From positions 186,001 through 250,000 of the forward strand of contig NW_026570308.1 of assembly GCF_019649055.1 (NCBI RefSeq): a stretch of DNA of 64,000 nucleotides, read 5' to 3'. Positions 46,041 to 60,400 of this stretch are shown here, piece by piece. The stretch is from Paramacrobiotus metropolitanus (Eukaryota; Tardigrada; Eutardigrada; Parachela; Macrobiotidae). Made by a program: the position numbers and the translations under genes. The notes under the pieces are model-generated. The model ran no database searches and had not been told where the DNA came from. It saw nothing but the letters and a program-made list of their open reading frames with translations. Position 1 is the stretch's first letter. Each line of letters starts with the position of its first letter.

Positions 46041-49000
46041 GTAAGCGGAAACGCCGGTGTCCGCCGCTGGGCGGGAGACGGTCCGTGTTACGATGGCATT
46101 GCATCAGTTTGAAAGCCATTCATGAACGGCATTGGCCCGAACTGAAAATTAAATACCATTTCCATTCAAAGGAAAGTAAATAAGAATTGATAGATCTATC
46201 GTGGTAGTACTGTATTGAGAACAAAATGATAATTATTATTATTTAATAACTGGATAACTGTTTTTTCGACAGTCATTTCTAAGAATTTTACAAGGTTGCG
46301 TGCGTTGCATGCAAAAAAGGGATGGGCAGAATTATATACAAATGACAAATGTTTAACTTCATGGGACGGCGGGTGATTGTACGTGATGAAGCGTAGTGTT
46401 GTGGCTTTTCAGGTAGATGCCTGATGCAGAGCTCAAAGTTTTGAGAAGCGATAGCGTGAAACGGAGTTTTTCTTTATTTATTGACGATTATATATTAAAT
46501 ACGTGGTTGCGGATTTGGAATATGTGTGATTTAATTATTTATTTATAATTGTATTTTATAGGACCAGTTTCTTTGAGTTCTTTGGTTTTCTTGCGACCGG
46601 TTCAACCACATGGTCGAGGAAATTCTTTTGGGTATCCGTGTACTCTGTATTTGGCAGATTGTTAGTGTTTCAATGTAGAAATTTACAAGGTTTGCATTTT
46701 TTTAAATGGATGATAAGGTTTTCATTTAAGATTAGTTCATACTGATGTGGAAAATAGTGCAAAGGGTGTTATCCCTTATCCGGTGTTTTGTGTCGGTCAC
46801 ACACTCATACCTCGATTACATGTACTGGCAAGGGGAAAATGAACGTATGGCATGTTGAATAGGTGCTGTAGAAAAGTGGCAGTCGTGTGTTGATCTGTGG
46901 TTTCCGTGAGTTGATATTTGGTATTACTTATTACGGCCTTTAGCAAGTAATTTACGGTTTACAATTATTTTTTTGCAGACCTCTAAAATTCAGCTGGTCA
47001 GATTCATGCGTGAAGCAGTGCTAATTTCTGGGAGGGTGAAATGGAAATAATGGTTTACAATAAAATACAATGAACAAAATAATGGTTTTGAATAATAAAA
47101 ATTTTTAAATTAAATTAATATAAGTTGGAAAAATGAAAACAATTGTTTTCGGTATATACAAATTTCAAACTTGAACATTGGAGGATTTACTAATTGTTGT
47201 GGCTCTGGGACAGTAAAACTCCGCTTTTACAAGATTGTCTGTAGTGTGTATGCGTGGGTGGCTTCGTGTACGAAATGTATTAACAAAATTTCTACGATTA
47301 TCGTGGAGATGATTTATTGTGTCAGTCTCCGTTGGCTGCGTTTTTACCAGTTTTTACGAATTTATTCACTTTGATTTAATTATGATAGTTTTCTGGAACA
47401 AATCGGAAATTGGCTAATAGCGTAGAGCACTGGCTATAAAAGCCAAATCATGATCCGAAATTAAACTTTAAGACTAGGTCTACCAGTTAGTTGACGTTTA
47501 AAAAGAGTTCCAATCGATTGCTCCGCTGTTTTTGTATTGCCATAAACTGAAAATATTCATCATGTTAAATTTTCTAATTTATTGAAACTGATGTAATTAA
47601 ACTGGCTTTTTTATTAGCGTTATTCTTGTTTTTTTCCTGGCAAGCGAGACTGTTGTTTTCTCGGCTCATCCCACAGTTGAACTTGTTTCTCGCTGAAAAA
47701 ATAGATTAATTTTTCTCGGACAGTGAAGCATGACAACAGAGCTTTAAACTTCACCGCGGACATTTTCGCACAGGAATTCAGTGTAAAATTCCCTGCTGTC
47801 GTTGAATCGCGACTCTTCATCGGGTCGAACGCGATGTTAAATTGTTAAGAGACCAAAAAAATGCTCATAATTGCGTCCATACCCTCCCGCAACTCTCTCT
47901 TGTGTTCTTTGCACCGCGCCGCACAAATCAGTGGGCAGAGATATTTTTCTGGAAGTGCCGAGTGCGCGCGCGGGTGTCATATTCAATCAGGGTCGGTGCA
48001 GTCGGGGATTAATTGCTTGTGTCGTGGAGTGCCGTGGTTATAATGCCGGGCATACGGTGATAGCGGCGCGTGCCTGCATCTGGGCGACCGGGGACGCTTC
48101 TCCGTGGAGTGCCGGTTGCGTAAAAACCCGGCACACAGTGCTGATGCAACCTGATGGGCCCGATCGATTTTTAATGCATTCCTCCGCCGTTCGCGCGGGC
48201 CTGCAGCGGCGCAACGCTCCTACCTGGGGAGCCGTGCCAGCGCGCGTCAAGCGCCGCCGACGCGGAATGCAGGCGGGCGCTTGTTTCCACATTTCGCGCG
48301 GTTACGCTGGGTGCAGATGATAGCGTAGTACAATGGCTTCTTCTGCAACTTAACCAAAATCTGAAGATACTGGGGAACATAATAAATAACGTGTGTCGTT
48401 GATTTGGTAATTTTTTGAAATTATTTTGACGATAAGGAAAACGCTGGCCTGCCGTTGATGGTATGGTTAATTCGCAAATGTCAATTTGGAAAAATTGATT
48501 GAATTTTTTTAGTGCCGGTAATTGTTAACATATATATTTTTTAAATGTTGTACGTACAATGCAAAATGAATTTATTGCGGTAGATTCAATGCAGCCAGTC
48601 AAAAGTGATATGTTGATAAAGAATTTAAATAAAACTTCTTGGCGAATTCACTTAGTACAGGCTAGCATGGAAAAACTGTTGCCGTTTGCTGCTGATGACA
48701 AAATTTAATGCGTAATAATCTTTAAAAAAATGGAAAAAATTCGCTTGAAATTCTGTTAAATGGACTTACCGGGGGAAATTAGGCGCCGGTATTTTCCGCG
48801 AAAATAATCCATGAAACAGGAACAACGTGGTCCGATTGACGCGTAATGGCAGCGCATCTGCTCGGTGTGGGCTACAGCTGGTTGAAGGGGACCAATTGTT
48901 TTATTGGTTCAATTTGGCCCGGCTGCAAACAGCTCCAGCACCCTCCCGAAACAGATCGCGTACACATATACAACACACATCCGCTCGGCGATCAGCACAC

Positions 49001-52000
49001 AGTACACTAATCAACAAACGGAAGATCAACAACGGAAGATATACACTCCGCAATATCACCGTCACTAATCCCCGCGATTAATGCATAATGAGCCCGATGT
49101 CTGGCCGAAAGGTCACCCGTAAGAAGGGCCCCGCGTGTAACCAGGGTTCGACGTTGGGGCTGCGGTTCGACGTTCGTCAACGGACCTGTTACAGATAAAT
49201 ATCACTTTATCGATCAAACGTTTCTTGCAAATAAACCATGCTGACGATCGACGAGAAGAGAGATGAGACGAGAGAACACTGAGAGAGGGAAAGGGAGAGA
49301 GCCTTGAATATAGTGCATCTGTCGTTAATGGTTACGTAAGGCAGTGTGTGCGGCGTTTTCGCGGCTGCTTGCCTCGTCGGCGGGAGTGTATGCAGGGAGC
49401 GTGTGTGTGTGTGTGCTGCAGCGGATGGGATATCCGTTTGCCAGTACGCTTGGCGTGTGCCGTTGTATAAACGATGTATGCGGGTGTATGTGCGCGCCAG
49501 CACGGGATAGAAACGGGGATGGGTGGCTGTTCGGTACGGCTGTGGCGTGTGTGCGCTGCAGCGGAAGTCGTTGGGATGGGTTTTTTCTGGAGGAAGGTTT
49601 TGGTATGATTTTCGGAAAATGTCAATCAGGAATTCGACAGTCAAAATGAGTAATTTAACGGAGGTTTTTTTCAGCCGGGCGAAACGCATTTCCACAAATT
49701 AATTGCTGATTTCGTCTAAGAAAACATCAAGCTAAATCTTATTTATTTGTCAAAAATGCAGAAATAATTTTTTTTAAAATTGTACCGACAGATTTATGAC
49801 ACGGGTGCTCGTACGATCAATTTGTTTCCCACTGAAAACCAGTGGTTTTTAGCCAGAAATGAGTTTGCAATTATTTAAGTATTTTTTTCGACAATTAAGT
49901 ATTTTTTTCGAAAGCTGAAAGTTTTAAGCGAACGCCTTTGCTTCTAAGAAAACCTTTTTTTTGGGTTTTATAATGCCGACAAATATTCTTCGGTGTGGTT
50001 GGGTCCTCGTAATTTTGATCGTCCCGACTCTAAAGAATTTAATTCTACTGTTCTAGTGTACTTGCTGTTATGGACGAAGTTCATAATCCGTTAAAGCAAA
50101 ATATCGTAGTGTATAGGCGAGTGACTCTTCGTTCCAGATTGGGACTTGGCTTGTGATTATCGAGTTTGTGATCAAATTTACAATGTGGAGGTATTAATTT
50201 TTTATTATCAGTTTTCTGAATATATTTCCATTATTTTGCAACGACCATATGGGCAGCTTAAGCAGGAGCGCATACAAACGCAACCGGGGCTTTTCGGGAG
50301 AAAACATCGCGTGTTTGAACGCTAAAGGTGAAAAGTATTGATGGAAAATTTTCCCAATAATACCCATCCCGGCAGTCAGCAATCGGCGCTACACTGTATA
50401 CATGTGTGGCCTGGGATGAAAATGACAGTAAGGGAAAAAGGAAGCGCTGTGTATTGTCCCGCAGACCGGGCTTTTGTTCCGCCGCCGCGAAGCGGGAGCG
50501 GGGAGAAAAAAGATGGTAATTACCTGGGAGGTAATTTCGACAGGGCCCGGGAAAAGGGAAATTAAAGTGTATTTCGGCGCACGGGCCGACGTCACTCGGG
50601 TTATCGATGCAGACCGGATGGTGGAGATGATAGCGAGGGAGAGGTGCGCCAGATGGGCTCACGTGCCCCGGCTGCGGATAGTTTTTACGATAATTAAACG
50701 ATCCACGACAAGGCGAGCGGGGTTTTCGCTTGGGCGACGGTAGAGGTCGTTGCGGCTTTGAATTCTTTAAAAACGCAAGGATATTTTCTAAGCAGAATGT
50801 ACAAGAAATAGATGAGGCTTTCAAAAGTTTTGGAAACAGTTATTTACTTTTTAACTTATCGTTTCGCCTGGAGAACAGTAATTAGGAGCCGACTGAAACG
50901 GAAAATATTTTGGCAGACAAATCTTCAGAATGCTGGAATTTTTTCGCTGGATTTCTACTCGCATTAAAAAATCATAGAAAATCATGTTTTTGCTGATTAG
51001 TGTATACGCGTTCGTTTGTTGTTTGATCGTAGTGTAGAGGTCAGTAAAACAGACGGAACGGCTTTCCACGTTCACTCTGACTGGTAACGTCACTGGTTAA
51101 ATTGCTGTTGCTTTAATTATTCAGAAGTTTTTTTTAGAAATTGATAAGCATTTGTAAAGATCCTTATGTGAAATAATTATTACCAGAAAAGTATTGTCAA
51201 TGGAAAATCTGACTTAATTCACATGATCGGTGGTCACACTGAAAACTGGCATAAATAAGAAAAACATTAGTCCATAAGGAACAACATGCCGTATATGTTG
51301 GCTCACTTGGCTGGTAAGGAAATATTTCGAAGATGGAAATTTTTTCATTACTTACTGGCAGAAGAAATTTTGGCGTGTAGGAGGCGGATGATATAATTAT
51401 GCGAATAGATTGTGTTGCATGTAACAGACGGAGAAAATCGTAGTTCATGGGCTAATATTCGCCTCTATCTTAACCTGTGTTTACCACCTGTTTTCAATTG
51501 CATTGGATAATTTCATTCCACGTTTGTATTGTAAATTTGAACAGTATTAATGAAGATTTATGGAAAATTTTGGAATTTTTTCAAACAGCTGGATCTCTCT
51601 TTTATTGATTTCCGCAGTTATTACCAAATTTAATATTTTTATTAGCAATATTAAATCAAATATTATTATCAAAATTTTTGAGATTTAATTGATAATTAAT
51701 AAAAAATATTGTACAACGAACGTACCATGTTGTCATCGGGAAACGCGGTATCCATCGGACGTGGATCGCTTCACATTGCAGCGTGCAGGGTGAAGGTCAG
51801 AGGCAGACTGGTGTGACAATTACGTCAAGTTTTCCTTGTCTTTGTGTGCATGTGTGTGGGTCGGGCGGTTGCGGGTTGGAAGAAAATTTATGATGATGGG
51901 GAAAAACAAGTGGCGTTGCCGTGAAAAGCGGCTTCACTTTCTCTATGTGTATATGGCAAAGAAAGCGATCGCGCGGACAGACCGGAAGATGTTTGTGCCA

Positions 52001-52120
52001 GGCCGACGACGGCGAGGAATAGCCGGGAAAATAAGCAACATTGCCTGTATTGCGGCAGTTGTATATGAGAAGCGGGGCGGAGTGAGTCCGTGCGCGGCAG
52101 GAAGAAACGCGGAGGAAAAT

Positions 52121-52129
52121 GTATAAATA
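52121..52129 (+). promoter_or_regulatory. Candidate TATA box in a GC-rich island
   Basis: GTATAAATA follows a purine-rich GC-rich stretch and precedes another GC-rich stretch (52140-52260). It could belong to an unseen transcript within the 18-kb region. No linked coding exon was found. Confidence 0.25.
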
Positions 52130-55100
52130 CACTGTACTTGTGTAGCGGTGCGTTCGCCGCTTGCTTATATGGGCCCAGCAGCCGGTTCCGCCTTTTTGTG
52201 GATGAGAAGCGCCGTCGTCGCTGCTGTGGACCCGTGTGGCAGTGCTGCGCGGGAGGGGCTCGTGTTTTATCGTGTTTTTGTTGACTGGATAAATTCCGGA
52301 GCGTTTTGAATAAAAGCAATCAATAATCTCGATTATTTCGCCGAAAAGGAATTTAGGGATTTTGTAATTTATTAAACATCGGCTGATTGTGTGGCATTTA
52401 ATTTGTTGTACCGTTTACACAATTAAACTGTGGAATTTACAGAAATTTATTTAAATGAGAAGCGACTTGATGGTGTTTTGAAAAGCCCGTTAAGGGGTTG
52501 GCGTATTTAAAATACAGAATTTTACGTTGGATACTTTGCTGGTAATTACATGAAACCTGTAGCGCTTGAACGAGTAATGTGCTACTGTACTTAACCGTTA
52601 ACGCAAAATCGTAGTACAGTGGTTAAAGTCATAAGGGTCAGGTCTAAAGTAACATTTACTAGAACAAAGCTTATTGACTAAGAATTTTCGGGATTCTTGA
52701 TTGACTTTTTTTTACAATGAAATACCGGCAAATGTTTAGAAAGACTGACAACTGATTATTAATTATTTAAGCGGTCTGTGTGGCATAAACGGTATCTTTA
52801 GTGCTAGTAGTATGGATGAAGATTTGTCGGTTAATTATGTTCACCGAACCATTGAGGCTTATTGTGCTCCCTGCACAATAATGTTCCAATACAGTTTTAT
52901 GGAGAAAAAACGCACCGAACGTTGATTGCAGTAAAATACTTTTATATTATTTTTATGGTTTATTAAAAAGGATAAATTACTCTGAACATGTTGAAAAATA
53001 ACCAAAGTGTTAATATGATCAATAGTGCCTACAGGTTAACAGCAACAGTATGGCAATGGGAAAATTAATAATATAAATAATGCTGTAATAGAAGGGATTT
53101 TTCCCTTCCCTCCGCGCAACACCGCACGGAGTGGATATTGACTTCCGGTCGGTATAGTCTATCGGCGTTTTCCGGTTGGGCCGCTGCGTACAATAGCCGC
53201 GGCGGCCGTACATCCACGGCAAGAGAAACAGAGCGCATGCAGCGTGCTGATCGGCGGGGCCCGCATGTTGCCGGTTGATTGTCGCCAGCCGGGAAACGCG
53301 GCCTAAATGTTGGCGAACACACACGGTTGTTGAGGGAGCGCGGAATGCGCGATCCGATTACAGCCGCTGTATGTGCGTGTGGATGTGGATGCGGGGCTGC
53401 CTAATTTAGCCGGCGATGAGGGATGCTGGCTGCACTCTCTGTGTTGTGTGACGAGGGAGACGAACGATTGTAGGGGTGGGAGTGCGGAGGCGGCGCTGCC
53501 GGGCGATGTCAGTGTCGCGATTACAGTACAGTTAAATTAATAGCAAACCACGGCCGGGGAAGTTGGTGACGTTGGTTGTGGCGGGGTGGTGCGTGTGGAT
53601 GGAGGGTGCTTTTTTTGCGGTGTTCTGGGAAACGCGTCTGGGCTGTCATCGGTTTCTCTAATTTTAATTTATGGAAATTTCTGCTGTCTGTTTGTATGGC
53701 GTTTAATTAGTTTTCGGTTTTCTTTAAGCTTAGTTTTACTTTTTATTTTTAATTTTTTATGGGTACGGGAAGGGAAATTAAATCGTTATCTGTCGCGTAA
53801 AAGATTTGGGGGTTATAAATTTTTTCGTTGTTTTCTTATGTGGATATGTTTTCGGTTTTGCTCCAGAAATTAGCCTTTTTGTCTTAAGAAATTTTGTTTT
53901 TGGACCACATCATTGCGGGAAATACAGTGACATGAAATATCGTGAATAAATTGTCGCGAGCGCAGGCCATTTTGAATAATTATTGGCTACGACTTGAAAA
54001 AATTTTGTTATTTTATTGTCGGTCATAATAATGCTGAAATACGTAAGTAGCAGACTTGCAGTATCAAATTTAGGCAGATTATTTTATTAATCGACTGGCA
54101 GTAAAATCCACTTGCCACTTCACTACGATATTGTCCGCAGTTGCTCATCAGACGTAACATTCACGATTCGTCAAATGGTGAAAATCACGCATGGCTGTGC
54201 AAAACGTTTTAAATTACTTTAAAAATATCTGGGATTCGACTTTAATTAGTATTATTTATTCCCTTTGATTTAAATATATTTATATTTTCATTTTTTCATT
54301 TTCCCCCGCTCAGCGAGCCAGTTGAATTAAACGCCAGTGGAATGTCACTGTCGGCATAATTTAAGGATGATGAAAAGCCCGAGATTTAATAACAATAAAA
54401 ATAATTAAAAAATGTAATAAAACTAATAAAAAACCTGAAAAGTGTGTTAAAATAATAAAAAAATTGCAAAATGTGGTAAAACTAATAATGCAAAATTATA
54501 AAGAATGTGGTAAAAATACTAAAAAAAGTAATAAAATGTGGTAAAAATAATAACAAAACTAATAAAATGTGATAAAAAATAAAGCATGATGGTGGCGTTG
54601 ACATCCAGCAGCTGTTATGATGAAGGATGGTCCGGGCGCAGAAACATGCGCAGTGTCAGACGGGTGCCGCCTCCGGATGGTGGCAGGACGGGCGCAAGCA
54701 CGGGGTGCAGTGTGTTGACTGTCGAGTGGTGGTGTTAGGTTGCCAGTTAATTGCCGCATCCATTTGGCAAGTATTTCCGCTGGTTGGAACGATACGGGCT
54801 GGGTGTGTAATTGGGCGGCCACTTGATCAAAAGAATCCTCCATGGATTACGCGTCAGACGGCCCCGTTCAGCGGGGGAAACGCGCCGGCGAGTGGCAGAT
54901 TGAGCGGTGGAAACTGTTGCGCAATATGTTAAAATAAATTGGTTTGTTGCGTAATATATAAATATTACCACCATCAAAAATACAAAAATTTTGGGCAGTG
55001 TGTTAAAATAATTAGTTTGTTGCGTTATATAAAAATCTTACCATTACAAAAAATATGAAAATTATTTCCTATTCGTGAAAACGAATGTGCGTATTTTTTT

Positions 55101-56036
55101 ATTCGTGTTTGTTTGCGGGTGTTTGTGGAAAAAAAATTTGATTAGCCTTTTTCTGTTGTATTGAAAAGCGCAGTTACACTTAAGGAAAGTGTATGTCTAA
55201 ACAGAATTGTTTTCGAACAGTTTAGAAAGTAATTTCACAGTGCTCTAGTATATTTAAAGTATTGTTAATGGTATATCGCGTGCAACTCCTGCCGGTTTAA
55301 TTGAGTATTTTCAGTTTTCACATTTGAAGCGTAACAGTCACCGTTGTCGGTTAACGATGCGACGTAGTCTTGCGGCTGTTAATCCGACTTTTGGACGGGA
55401 AGTTGCCGCTAATCAGCATATAAATTGATAATAATCAAAAAATTTTAAGAAATTCTGTTTTTTAGCAGTATTGTTGGGGTGTGCGTTATTTCGTGTACAA
55501 GATTCCCATCGGTAGTAGTACTTGCACTTACCACTCGTGGTGAAAACATTCGGAACAAAAAAATTATTGAACGCTGGCTTCAGTTCATAATTTACGGATA
55601 GTCCAGGATATTATGAAATTATATTTTAATTATCGCTTTTATTTTTTGATCACTTGTTTCCGCAAATAAAATCGAAACGACGTTGGCACATGCCCGGCAG
55701 ATAACTATGTTAATTTTCTGTAAATATTTTATGTCGGGTACTGCGTGTCCGCGAAGGTTATGGAGAGTGTTTATGTAAGGCATTTAGCGTGTCGAACGAG
55801 TGGATTAGAGTGCGGCGCTGCCTGATATGCGGTACGTATTATGTGCGCCCGGGATCATTGGGGGGATGGATTAGATTTGTAATAGTTGATGTTGACAAGA
55901 GTGGTGCGGGATCTCTCGCTGCTGTACATTACTGTATACCGTATATATCTGCGCGGGTTTAAGTAACACCCATCGATCGGATCGGATCGCATCGGGCGGA
56001 GAGAATGAGATCGTCCAGACAGTTAAACTTGAACTG

Positions 56037-56062
56037 CTTCCCTCTCTCTCTCTCGCTCTTTT
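56037..56062. repeat. CT (GAGA-type) tract
   Basis: TTCCCTCTCTCTCTCTCGCT lies inside a GC-rich island. In insects such tracts bind GAGA-type factors at promoters; here that is only a possibility. Confidence 0.4.
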
Positions 56063-57444
56063 CTGGCGTCCCATTCCCGCATCGATTGCCCATTTCCGCC
56101 GGCCACGGAGATTGTCGATCTCCGCGCGAGAGCCGGCTAATGCCAGCCAGACGCCGCGTTAAGCTTGCGGCGTGTGTGCGGGTAGCGACGGAATGCAGCT
56201 GATAGCTTAACGTTACGTTGGACGTTTTACTGGGTTTTACGAGGTTGCTGTGTGAGCGGGGTTCTTTGTTCGCGCTCCGGCTGGTGCTTGGTATACAGTC
56301 TGTAAATTGCACGATTTTATTTTTTAGTCCGGTCTTTTTATAATTTTTCTTACGTTTGTTTGGCAAATATTTAGTTTCAGTGAGGCTTTTTAATATTTTT
56401 GCCGTGTATTTCAGGGGTTTTTTAACTTCTTGACGCCTTGCGGCGTGTTTTTGTTGCACGGTTCGAAACTGTTTTGGTCGATTATTAAAGCTTGCACATA
56501 GTGCGATTTTATTGTTCTGCCAGCTCTTTATGATATTTCTTATATTTGTTTCGCAAATTTAAGTTTCAATAGGCTTTTAAATATTTTTGAGTAATTTTGT
56601 CGTGTATGTTTTGGGTTTCTTGACGCTTTGCGCCGTGTTTCTGTATGCACGAAGTGGTTCTGGTCGATTATTATGAGGATTTGCTTCCTTATCATGGCCG
56701 GTTTTTTTCATAATAATTCTGCTTCGTAAATCATTTTTGGATTTAAGAATTTGCTCAATTTAGCGAGTTTCTTGATCCGATTGTAGATGGGACTTGCGCA
56801 CGGTAAAACATGGTGTGATTGTAGTGTAGTGGCAGATTGCCGCGGGCAGTATCCGACTGAAATTATGTACAGTGTACACCAAATCTTGGATTTTAGAACT
56901 ATGTTGTATCGTTGACGTTACATACTTTTTCGACGAGAATTCTCGGTTCGAAATTTGCAGAAATTACTTCCCGGATTTTTGTAAATTACTTCCGCGCGTT
57001 TTTTGTATTCACATAAGCGGCCTTCTGATTTTTTAAGCGATTCACGTAATAATAGCATAAATACTCGAACGATGTCTCACCGCGAAAAGATCTGCCGTGT
57101 GAATTTTGGTAAAAAGCGAAGGAAAATGTTTGGCTAAGCCGGGGAGGTTATTACACAGTCTACACTGGTTATAGTGGCGCGAATAACAAGGACTGTTTGT
57201 GCAGTCGTGATGGATGGTTTTAATAAGGCCGTTTTATTAATAGCCCCGTGTCTGCTTGTTGTGGTATGGCTGTGGGGTTGGGGCGATGAGAAACACGGCC
57301 GGTCGGAGTGAGAGCAGGATGCGCCGTGCCAAAGTGTCTCTTTCCTGTCCAGGAGCGTATCGGGCAGGAAATTGGAGATGATGCGCCGGCTGCTGCGAGT
57401 GCCGTTGGACTAGAGCGATCTTCTAAAGGAAGGCTGTCTGATTA

Positions 57445-57484
57445 ATTAACTCCGCCAGGTCGCGATTGCAGCGGCGGAGTTAAT
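57445..57484. repeat. Short hairpin with ATTAACTCCGCC arms
   Basis: Perfect 12-nt arms (57445-57456 and 57473-57484) flank a 16-nt loop, next to TTAATTAA, in a GC-rich island. It may be a structured regulatory element or chance. Confidence 0.5.
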
Positions 57485-60400
57485 CAACTGCGCCGGCTCC
57501 GGTTTCTTTTCTAAGTGCGGATGGAAAGCAAATTCTCAATAAAATTTGAAATAATAAATGGAAAGGAAAATCTTAATTTTAATGGGTCAGGAAGGAGTGT
57601 TCTACGAGTAATCAGAACTAAAATTCGGAATAAATACGAGCACGGTTATTCTCCGGGAAATCAGCGGTTCAGCATTCTGTTTCTGTCCGGTAAATTTTTT
57701 CCCGCACTACTTCGTCAACGTTGAAACGGGTTTTCAATGAAAAGAAGAGAACTTCAGCGAGAATATTGTTTCCAGATATTTAGCTTATATTTATTAGTGT
57801 TATTTGGAGCCGCTTACCGGCTCCAGATAACACAAATAATACAAACTGTATGGCTGTGCTTTTACTTGAGAATCCCTAGTTACGGTGAATAACTGCTCAG
57901 TATTGTATATGGGAGTACTGTTTAAGCGGAGTTTATCGTAAAATACGTATATCACAAAATATACCGGCAAAGATTGATCCCAGATTCCCAGTGATCAGCA
58001 GAGACATTTAGATCAATTAAAAATAGCAAAAATAGCCAGAAAATTCGCAAAGTGTCGACTTCCTGAGTGAACAGTCGATGTTACTGTACAATGAAATCGT
58101 AGTGCGGAGGCACAATTAAGCTTTTCTCGGATATTTATATGTAGATGCTGTGCGATTGATATAATATTTCACTACGTGGTAATGGCCGTTTTATCTAACA
58201 AAATTTTTGCATTTTTACAAAATTAATACTGTTTTCTGCTATTTCTCCGACGGAATCATAATTAATGATTTTTTGCACAAACCTGAATGAAATAGGATCG
58301 TGGTGCTGATGGAGAAATAAGCCAGAGCCAGAGTTGGGTTCGCTCCATACTTCTTTACATTCCATAGCCCGTGTGCGCGTACTGTGCACTATGGAATAAT
58401 AACGAAGTACAGAGCTGTCCCCACCCGGCTGAAGTAGAAACACAGCCAAATCCTTCCTCTTCCCGTTGCCCAACGATATGTCCACACAATGACCTTTGGT
58501 CAGCCCACAGCGGCGACGGAATAATAACACACCACAACTCGCACATGTGGCGTAGAAATTCAGAATGAAGCGCTTCATTGTCTGCTGGAGTAGAATTCAG
58601 CCAAGATATAAACGAGTGAAAGATGCGGCGATAAAAGTGCAGCAGAGATAACTGGAAACGCTGAAGATGTAGAGCAGAGCAAGAAGAAGCCGAGATGCGG
58701 TGGACGAAGGGTGCTTTATGAAGAGAAAATATGCAGCTACCACATCGGTCTGAAAGGCAGAACTAAAAATAGTCGCTGGTCGGAGACGCGTATACTCTCT
58801 CCACCGAGTACATCAATGATCAAACGAGCATTCCCAAATATGGGAAACACATGCCGACATCGGCAGAAAATCTTGAATTCAACGCAGCGCTCAGCGTGGT
58901 TGGGTCAGCCGCGCGTTCGGATATTCGGTCGGGGACGGAAATAGCCCTGTCTGTCGGTGGTTTCACCGGCGTTGCGCTTGGCCTGCTGTGACCCCGGGTG
59001 AGTGTACACTAGGGGAGGGAGGACTGTATGGTGGAGAGTTTTGTGTATGATGAGATGCAGGCGCGGTTTGTGGTGCCAATCAGGTCAGAGTTGTTCGGGC
59101 TACTGTTTGGTGCGGGATGCGATGAGATTGAGGAATGGAATGTCCACATTCCGGCGATGATGATGAAGAACGGATGAGTGTGTAGTGTCGGCTTCTGGCT
59201 ACTGTTGGCCATGGGAATGACGCAGTGATTAGGAAGCCGGTATTCTTTCCCATGAAGCTGTCGGTGATGGGATTTCTGCAGAATTAAGGAATAAATTTTT
59301 TACCGGCGTTTAAATTACATATATAAAACTATGAAAGTATATTGATTTTATTGGTAATTTGTTTTTAGTAGTAAATTTATTGGTTTTAATAAAATTGTTA
59401 AGCAAAATTCATTAAGAAACGTTTCAGTTGTTTTCTCAAGACTTCGAAAGCAAATATGACCTGTGGCATTTCAATATGTGAAGGCAGCCAAGCTGTATAT
59501 TAGGACACTGCGTACGTGTAATCGGATTGTGGCCAGGTTTGGTTAATTTGAAGGAAAATCGTAGTGCAATGGTTTCAGCCGGACTCGACCGCGATGCCAA
59601 CAGAAAAGTTTACTGTACTTTTGATGCGATAATGTGAACTTGTTGGATGGTACTGTTAAACTTTTATAAAAATTTCATCAGTTTTTTGCTCTTTTGCTTT
59701 CACGGACTTCTTTGGTCGTATGTATACATATTTTAATAACTAGTTTTTTATCAGACTACGTACATTATGTTTTTATCACGGTATTATTGACTGTATGCAC
59801 AGTCTTCCATAAAAAATGCGGCAATGTTGCGACGAAAGGAGATCGAATTTTAGCGGGAAAATTTCGATGATAATTTCTAAGAAGTTTTCTCCATCTGCGC
59901 GTCGAGCGGTGATCATTAATTTTGTATGATGACCAGTTAAGAAATAATGGCCTATGCGGCATCGCACTCATCAGGTATCCACCGTATTTCTTGAGGCTCG
60001 TGACGGTGAGGGAATATTATTATTCCGGCGTAAATGCGACACTTGTCGTGCATTAATCAATCAGCCGGCTCGCGGCTGAACGGCCGGAGCGGCGTGTGAT
60101 TGGGGCGCTTGATGGAGTGGACTGGTTTGGCCGCTCTCGGTGCGATACTGAACCGGGGGAAGGTGTCGCCCAGAATAGCCGCCAAGAGCTTTTTGTTATT
60201 GTTGCGCAGACGGATGATGAGCGAGTCAAGACGCTCATTGAGCTTTACACAGCCGCTTGATATTTTCACATTTATTTGCGAAATATTTCCCTCAGATATG
60301 TATCCTCCTGGTATGGCATTAACAGTCGTAGTTATATGCTGCTAACGATGTTCTGACGTTAAGGAAAACAATTAATTATTTGTGAATTTTTTTTTTTAAA

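Noticed and set aside
47871-48320. Plus-strand open frame of 149 codons in a GC-rich island
   Set aside because: Cys/Arg-rich with no family resemblance; open frames exist on both strands. Checked as a possible Mind bomb RING exon, but the cysteine spacing does not fit.
49207-49695. Minus-strand open frame of 162 codons
   Set aside because: It lies over GTGTGTGT and CT-rich low-complexity sequence and no motif is present.
50258-50824. Minus-strand open frame of 188 codons
   Set aside because: No recognisable domain, overlapping open frames on the opposite strand, a Pro/Ser/Arg-rich composition typical of a GC-rich non-coding island, and no splice partners.
52090-52284. Cys-rich short frame considered as a Mind bomb RING exon
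   Set aside because: No C-x2-C...C-x-H-x2/3-C pattern, and no acceptor in the phase required after 46040.
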